This document shows positions 7,173-10,449 of a stretch of DNA of 10,449 nucleotides, piece after piece. A program made the translations under genes and the position numbers. The notes beneath the pieces were generated by a model. That model worked only from the letters and a program-made list of their open reading frames with translations, was not told the origin of the DNA and searched no databases. Position 1 is the first letter of the stretch; each line of letters opens with the position of its first letter. The DNA is taken from NCBI GenBank assembly GCA_003242315.1, contig QGUY01000133.1:1-10449 (forward strand). The letters run 5' to 3'. Source of the stretch: Bacteroidota bacterium. Its GTDB lineage: Bacteria; Bacteroidota; Bacteroidia; Cytophagales; Cyclobacteriaceae.

Positions 7173-7187
7173 ATTACATTAAGTAAT
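7173..7187. promoter_or_regulatory. Palindrome upstream of the rhamnosidase gene
   Basis: ATTAC-ATTAA-GTAAT is a 5-bp inverted repeat with a 5-nt centre, in the AT-rich part of the 201-bp gap (7038-7238) between the permease stop and the rhamnosidase start. It is 136 nt upstream of the GTG. It could be an operator or activator site for the rhamnosidase gene. The rest of the gap shows a short tandem GATACCG pair (7114-7128) and nothing else that can be named. Confidence 0.25.
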
Positions 7188-7238
7188 ATGCAGAAATTAG
7201 CTCAAAGACCTCAATTTCAATCTGTTACTAATCGCCTT

Positions 7239-9662
7239 CTACTCGTTTCGCAATGTCTTGGCCGGGTCAGTGTTTGCCGCTTTCAGTGACTCATAGCTTA
7301 CCGTAACGAGCGCGATCACGAGCGCACACAGTCCCGCGAAGAGGAAGGGGATGACATTGAGCGACGTACGGTACTCAAAGCCTTCCAACCATTTTTGAGA
7401 TCCATACCAGGCGAGCGGTACCGCGATGACAAATGCTACAAGGACCAGTCTGATGAATTCCTTTGACATCATCCCGGTTATTTGAGAAACCGTCGCGCCC
7501 AGCGCTTTGCGTATGCCGATCTCGCGAAGGCGACGCTCCGCCATGAACGACGAGAGTCCATATAGACCGAGGCTGCAGATGATCATTGCGATTACGGAAA
7601 AGGAAGTGATGATTCTCGAAATACGTCGGTCTTCCTGATATTGCTCCTGTAAAGCCTGGTCAAGGAAGGTGTATTCAAACGGTGCATCGGAAACATGTTC
7701 ACGCCATAGGTCTTCAATGCGTGAAATCGTTTCGGAGAATCCGGTGGTGTTCAGGCTGGCGATGACAAAATTGTAGCGATCGGGGCTTCCCGGGATTTCG
7801 AAGAACAGCGGAAAGATCGGTTCCCGGAGTGATACCTGATTGAAGTCTTCCATCACGCCGATGACCTCAAACGTGTATTGCTGTCCCTGCCAGTCGAAGT
7901 GCAACCGCTCACCAATCATCTCCTCCGGTGTAAGACCAAATTTTTCCGCAGACGCGCGATTGATGACCACTCGGTTGTTGGATTCGGCCTCGCGATTGTC
8001 TTCGAACGATCGGCCCGCAATTATGGGGATACCCAACAACTCGATATACCCTGCGTCAACAATATTTCTGCGGTTGAGGATGGCCGTTTCCATGCTGCCG
8101 CCATCCCGATAAAACACCATGTCATTAAAAACCTGTGTTCCGGGAGGGTAGTTGCTGGCGGACACAGCTGAAACGGAGCTTAGCTGTGAGATTCTATCTT
8201 TCAACACCGTATACTGTCGCTTTGCCTCGGCGGTGCGCAGAGGGATAAGGATCTTGGCGTTGGGATCGAAGCCGAGATCCTTTTTTTCAAGGAACGAAAG
8301 CTGACGTGAGATTACGAATACACCACACACCAGCACAATGGCGATGACAAACTGAAAGACCACAAGCGCCTGGCGCAGTTTTCCCGATGCGCTCCCGAGG
8401 GAGAATTTTCCCTTAAGCACCTCGGCCGGCTTGAATGACGACATGTAGAATGCGGGATAGCTGCCCGCGATGAGGCCTGTTATGATCGTCAGCCCAATTA
8501 GCGCGAGGATGAAGTACAAGACATTGTCATTGTTGAATGAAATGCTTTTTCCCGCCAGCTCATTGAACAGGGGCAGCACGACTTGCACCATCAGGACGCT
8601 GATCACCATTGCGATAAACACGATGACCAAAGCTTCTCCCATGATCTGCCGGACCAGGTTGCTGCGAAATGCACCCATTGCTTTTCGAATGCCAATCTCG
8701 CCTGCACGTTTGGCTGCTTTCGCCGTCGATAGGTTCATGAAGTTGATACATGCGAGGAGGAGAACAAACAGTGCAATGGAAACGATAATGTATATGTGCG
8801 TTATCCTTTGACTCCGGTCAACCGCCGACTTCAGGTAGATATCTTTTATCGGCTCGATAAACAATGACTTGGTGACGCCGAGCGCTCGCATGTCTTCAGC
8901 GCCGTATTTAACCAGGACATCATTCATTTTCCGTTCGACCTCTGCCCTTGAGTGTCCCGGAACGAGTTTGATATATGCCCGTACGAAATTCTGTCCTGCC
9001 CACTCATTCGCCGTATTAGAATCGGCGCGGACGTAATACCCCAGGCCTTCACTCATCATCGAGGTGATGTAGTTGGCTTCGAAGAAGCTTTTGGCCCGCT
9101 TATACACGCCTGTTACTTTGTAGTTGACCGGATCGCCGCCCTGCGTGATGAGGATGCTCTTGTTAAGTGCTGATTCGTTACCAAAAAGCTTTTTGGCCAG
9201 CGGTTCTGAAAGTACGACAGTGTTGGCGTCGGTCAATGCTTTTTTCGGATTGCCTTCTATGAATTCATAGGTCAGAACATCAAAAAGGGTAGAGTCGGCA
9301 ACGTAGGCATCCTTTTCAAAGAACTTCTTGTCTTCATATTGAATCAAGTCCTGGTCGGTGAACGAGGCGACGACGCGCGCCGCTTCTTCTACTTCAGGAA
9401 GCTCTTCTTTTAGCGTCATTGCTATAGGAGGGGAGACAGATCCCAGCTTGTCAAATCCGATAACGCCCTCAAACTGGGTGTTAATGCGGTAGAGGTCATC
9501 CAGGCGCTCGTGGTGCCGGTCGTAACTGAATTCGTCCTGGACATACAACGCGAGCAACAGGCAGCACGCGACACCCAGAGATAATCCCAGGATGTTGATC
9601 AGCGAAAATATTTTGGTGCGGAAAAGGTTCCGGATGGCGACTTTGAAGTAATTCTGCAGCAT
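7239..9662 (-). CDS. FtsX/MacB-type ABC transporter permease
   Basis: Inner-membrane permease of 807 residues, of the MacB-PCD plus FtsX architecture duplicated in one chain, common in Bacteroidota and often annotated as an antimicrobial-peptide or macrolide export permease. Eight hydrophobic helices are seen: about 20-41, then after a large extracytoplasmic domain 289-309, 341-365 and 381-402; then 433-452, a second extracytoplasmic domain, and 684-705, 737-755 and 770-788. The cytoplasmic coupling motif appears twice, EIGIRKAMGA (322-331) and EIGIRKALGA (714-723), and the chain ends with NTDPAKTLRNE as usual for the group. Start is the ATG at 9662 (MLQNYFKVAIRNLF matches the family start); an ATG at 9719 would add 19 atypical residues. 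No ATPase gene is next to it, so the partner must be encoded elsewhere. Substrate unknown; by family it would be mechanotransmission or lipoprotein/peptide export. Confidence 0.93.
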   Translation of the reverse strand: MLQNYFKVAIRNLFRTKIFSLINILGLSLGVACCLLLALYVQDEFSYDRHHERLDDLYRINTQFEGVIGFDKLGSVSPPIAMTLKEELPEVEEAARVVASFTDQDLIQYEDKKFFEKDAYVADSTLFDVLTYEFIEGNPKKALTDANTVVLSEPLAKKLFGNESALNKSILITQGGDPVNYKVTGVYKRAKSFFEANYITSMMSEGLGYYVRADSNTANEWAGQNFVRAYIKLVPGHSRAEVERKMNDVLVKYGAEDMRALGVTKSLFIEPIKDIYLKSAVDRSQRITHIYIIVSIALFVLLLACINFMNLSTAKAAKRAGEIGIRKAMGAFRSNLVRQIMGEALVIVFIAMVISVLMVQVVLPLFNELAGKSISFNNDNVLYFILALIGLTIITGLIAGSYPAFYMSSFKPAEVLKGKFSLGSASGKLRQALVVFQFVIAIVLVCGVFVISRQLSFLEKKDLGFDPNAKILIPLRTAEAKRQYTVLKDRISQLSSVSAVSASNYPPGTQVFNDMVFYRDGGSMETAILNRRNIVDAGYIELLGIPIIAGRSFEDNREAESNNRVVINRASAEKFGLTPEEMIGERLHFDWQGQQYTFEVIGVMEDFNQVSLREPIFPLFFEIPGSPDRYNFVIASLNTTGFSETISRIEDLWREHVSDAPFEYTFLDQALQEQYQEDRRISRIITSFSVIAMIICSLGLYGLSSFMAERRLREIGIRKALGATVSQITGMMSKEFIRLVLVAFVIAVPLAWYGSQKWLEGFEYRTSLNVIPFLFAGLCALVIALVTVSYESLKAANTDPAKTLRNE

Positions 9663-9688
9663 GGACAAAAGGGTTTGTGCCGTTAGGG

Positions 9689-9704
9689 TCCAATATTGAT
9701 GCCA
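9689..9704 (-). promoter_or_regulatory. Weak sigma-54-like element before the permease gene
   Basis: On the minus strand TGGCATCAATATTGGA resembles the -24/-12 consensus TGGCAC-N5-TTGC: TGG and CA are present, TTG is at the right distance, but the -12 dinucleotide is GG rather than GC. It lies 26 nt upstream of the ATG at 9662. The -12 mismatch affects a highly conserved position, so this is tentative. Confidence 0.2.
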
Positions 9705-9733
9705 CCCCCGAGAGGGCATTCAGAAAGTGTTCT

Positions 9734-9787
9734 GGACGCCCGGGACAGTGCGAAAGTGGACAATGCTGTTCCGGGGGCGGACGGTCC
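9734..9787. repeat. GGAC/GTCC cluster with inverted repeat
   Basis: GGAC occurs at 9734, 9743, 9758 and 9779 and GTCC at 9784, five copies in 54 nt. Within it CCCGGGACAG (9739-9748) pairs with CTGTTCCGGG (9766-9775), a 10-bp stem with one G-T pair and a 17-nt loop. It lies in the 212-bp divergent region between the permease and terB-like genes. It may be a cluster of binding sites for a regulator of one or both genes; no regulator is identified. Confidence 0.35.
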
Positions 9788-9801
9788 CAGGCGAACCTGA
9801 A

Positions 9802-9832
9802 TTGGCAAAATTAAGGGCCTTCGGTATATTGG
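9802..9832 (+). promoter_or_regulatory. Candidate Bacteroidota-type promoter for the terB-like gene
   Basis: TTG at 9802-9804 and TATATTGG at 9825-9832, separated by 20 nt, resemble the Bacteroidota housekeeping promoter (TTG at -33, TAnnTTTG at -7) with one mismatch in the -7 box. The expected start would be about 35 nt before the ATG at 9875. Confidence 0.35.
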
Positions 9833-9874
9833 GGACTGCCCTGACAGTGTTAGGGCGGGCCAAACCCACATACC

Positions 9875-10267
9875 ATGGTTGTTAATTACCAACGTATCTA
9901 CGAACACGCTGGATACCTCTTTTATGCCATCGCCGCTGCTGACGGCGCTATCAAAGATGCGGAGCTTTCCGTAATTAAAGATCTCATCAATAAAGAGTGG
10001 CTTCCTCTTGAAGACTCTACCGACGAATTTGGAACCGATGAAGCGCACTACATCTTAATGACGTTCGACATCCTGATGGATCGCGGTCTGTCCGCTGATG
10101 AAGCGTTTGAAGTGTTTAAAGATTATTTTGATACCCATAAGGGTGCCTTCACGGAACCTGTCAGACAAAAGATCAAGCTCACAGCTGCCGCCGTTGCCCG
10201 CGCGTTTGCCGGGCAGAACAAGGCTGAGTCGAGGTATCTTAAAGAGTTGAAGAAGATGGTGGGATAG
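9875..10267 (+). CDS. TerB-like (tellurite-resistance B fold) protein
   Basis: A 130-residue soluble, all-helical, acidic protein with no signal peptide or membrane helix. The segment LFYAIAAADGAIKDAELSVIK (15-35) matches the TerB-type signature, in which A-x-A-D-G is followed five to seven residues later by an acidic E (here Asp23 and Glu30) that may bind a metal. The second half (VRQKIKLTAAAVARAF and LKELKKM) fits the later TerB helices. Length is usual for stand-alone TerB-like proteins. Other ter genes (terC, terD, terZ) are not seen, so a tellurite role should not be assumed; TerB-fold proteins are more generally linked to stress at the membrane. Start is the ATG at 9875, with no strong ribosome binding site. 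It is divergent from the permease gene and convergent with the DinB-like gene. Confidence 0.75.
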   Translation: MVVNYQRIYEHAGYLFYAIAAADGAIKDAELSVIKDLINKEWLPLEDSTDEFGTDEAHYILMTFDILMDRGLSADEAFEVFKDYFDTHKGAFTEPVRQKIKLTAAAVARAFAGQNKAESRYLKELKKMVG

Positions 10268-10278
10268 GGGCAATGGTT

Positions 10279-10323
10279 TGCGGTTGACGTGTTCAAAAAA
10301 AGAAGTGAACCACAAAGACCGCA
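10279..10323. terminator. Interrupted hairpin between convergent terB- and dinB-like genes
   Basis: TGCGGT (10279-10284) pairs with ACCGCA (10318-10323), and inside it GTTC (10291-10294) pairs with GAAC (10307-10310). The loop carries an A-run (10295-10301), which is a T-run on the other strand. It lies 11 nt after the terB-like stop, where a bidirectional terminator would be placed, but it is not a canonical stem with a T-tract. Confidence 0.35.
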
Positions 10324-10347
10324 CATAGGTATGTCGGTGTTTAATGT

Positions 10348-10449
10348 TCAATTCCTCTCCGTTGCGGAGATATTCTGAATTGCATTCAAGTGGTGGTCAT
10401 CGTGTTCTGCGACGAAATACATCAAATCAATCACGCGCATTTCCTTTTG
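10348..10449 (-). CDS. DinB-like protein, C-terminal end (partial, cut by window edge)
   Basis: Reading the minus strand from the window edge gives 33 open codons and then TGA at 10348-10350. The peptide contains MRVIDLMYFVAEHDDHHL, which fits the last helix of the DinB/YfiT-like four-helix-bundle superfamily, where a conserved His in the AEHDxHH motif binds a divalent metal. Members are small, often 150-180 residues, and act as metal-dependent enzymes or thiol transferases; many are damage- or stress-associated without a known reaction. Only the last part is visible, so length, start and function cannot be judged. It is convergent with the terB-like gene, whose stop is 80 bp away. Confidence 0.7.
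   Translation of the reverse strand, partial: QKEMRVIDLMYFVAEHDDHHLNAIQNISATERN
10349..10382. repeat. Two-tier inverted repeat at the 3' end of the dinB-like gene
   Basis: CAATTC (10349-10354) pairs with GAATTG (10377-10382), and TCTCCG (10356-10361) pairs with CGGAGA (10365-10370) around a TTG loop. It overlaps the last codons of the dinB-like gene and could help to end plus-strand transcription from terB, or it may be a chance result of coding sequence. Confidence 0.35.

Noticed and set aside
6794..7186. Plus-strand open frame covering the rhamnosidase start region
   Set aside because: Mostly antisense to the rhamnosidase N-terminus; composition is arginine/proline rich with no recognisable fold.
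9663..9719. Longer permease start at ATG 9719
   Set aside because: The 19 extra residues are unlike the family, which begins at MLQNYFK; the sigma-54-like element would then lie inside the gene.

Overview
The window reads as chromosomal DNA of a Bacteroidota bacterium, most likely Cytophagales (a soil or freshwater glycan degrader of the Chryseolinea/Ohtaekwangia kind). This rests on protein flavour: a BadF-type sugar kinase, a GH10 xylanase with the C-terminal region usual in this phylum, a secreted GH78 rhamnosidase, a long FtsX/MacB-type permease of the Bacteroidetes layout, and start codons mostly without a clear Shine-Dalgarno sequence. The genus is inference. No rRNA, tRNA, CRISPR array, insertion sequence or prophage gene is visible.

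Layout, left to right. Positions 55-2880 hold three minus-strand genes: a BadF/N-acetylglucosamine-kinase-like protein that seems to lack its C-terminus, a NarL/LuxR-type response regulator, and a secreted GH10 endo-xylanase. Positions 3052-4130 hold a plus-strand pair, a TetR-family repressor followed by a small four-helix DoxX-like membrane protein. Near-identical palindromic sites lie in front of each of the two genes, which suggests autoregulation and control of doxX. A long hairpin lies at the convergent junction 4142-4225. Positions 4257-9662 hold two large minus-strand genes, a GH78 alpha-L-rhamnosidase and an FtsX-domain ABC permease, separated by about 200 bp. A 212-bp divergent region leads to a plus-strand TerB-like protein (9875-10267). 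The right edge holds the last 33 codons of a minus-strand DinB-like protein, convergent with terB.

How the genes relate: xylanase and rhamnosidase would both act outside the cytoplasm on plant cell-wall polysaccharides or rhamnosylated glycans, and the sugar kinase would act on an amino sugar in the cytoplasm. There is no SusC/SusD pair, so this is not a classical polysaccharide utilisation locus; the genes look like scattered single units. The best-supported regulatory unit is TetR-DoxX with its paired operators. No clearly new multi-gene system is seen. The points most worth a second look are the duplicated operator, the apparent C-terminal loss or frameshift in the kinase, the 84-nt palindromic element, and a sigma-54-like element with a GGAC cluster upstream of the permease.
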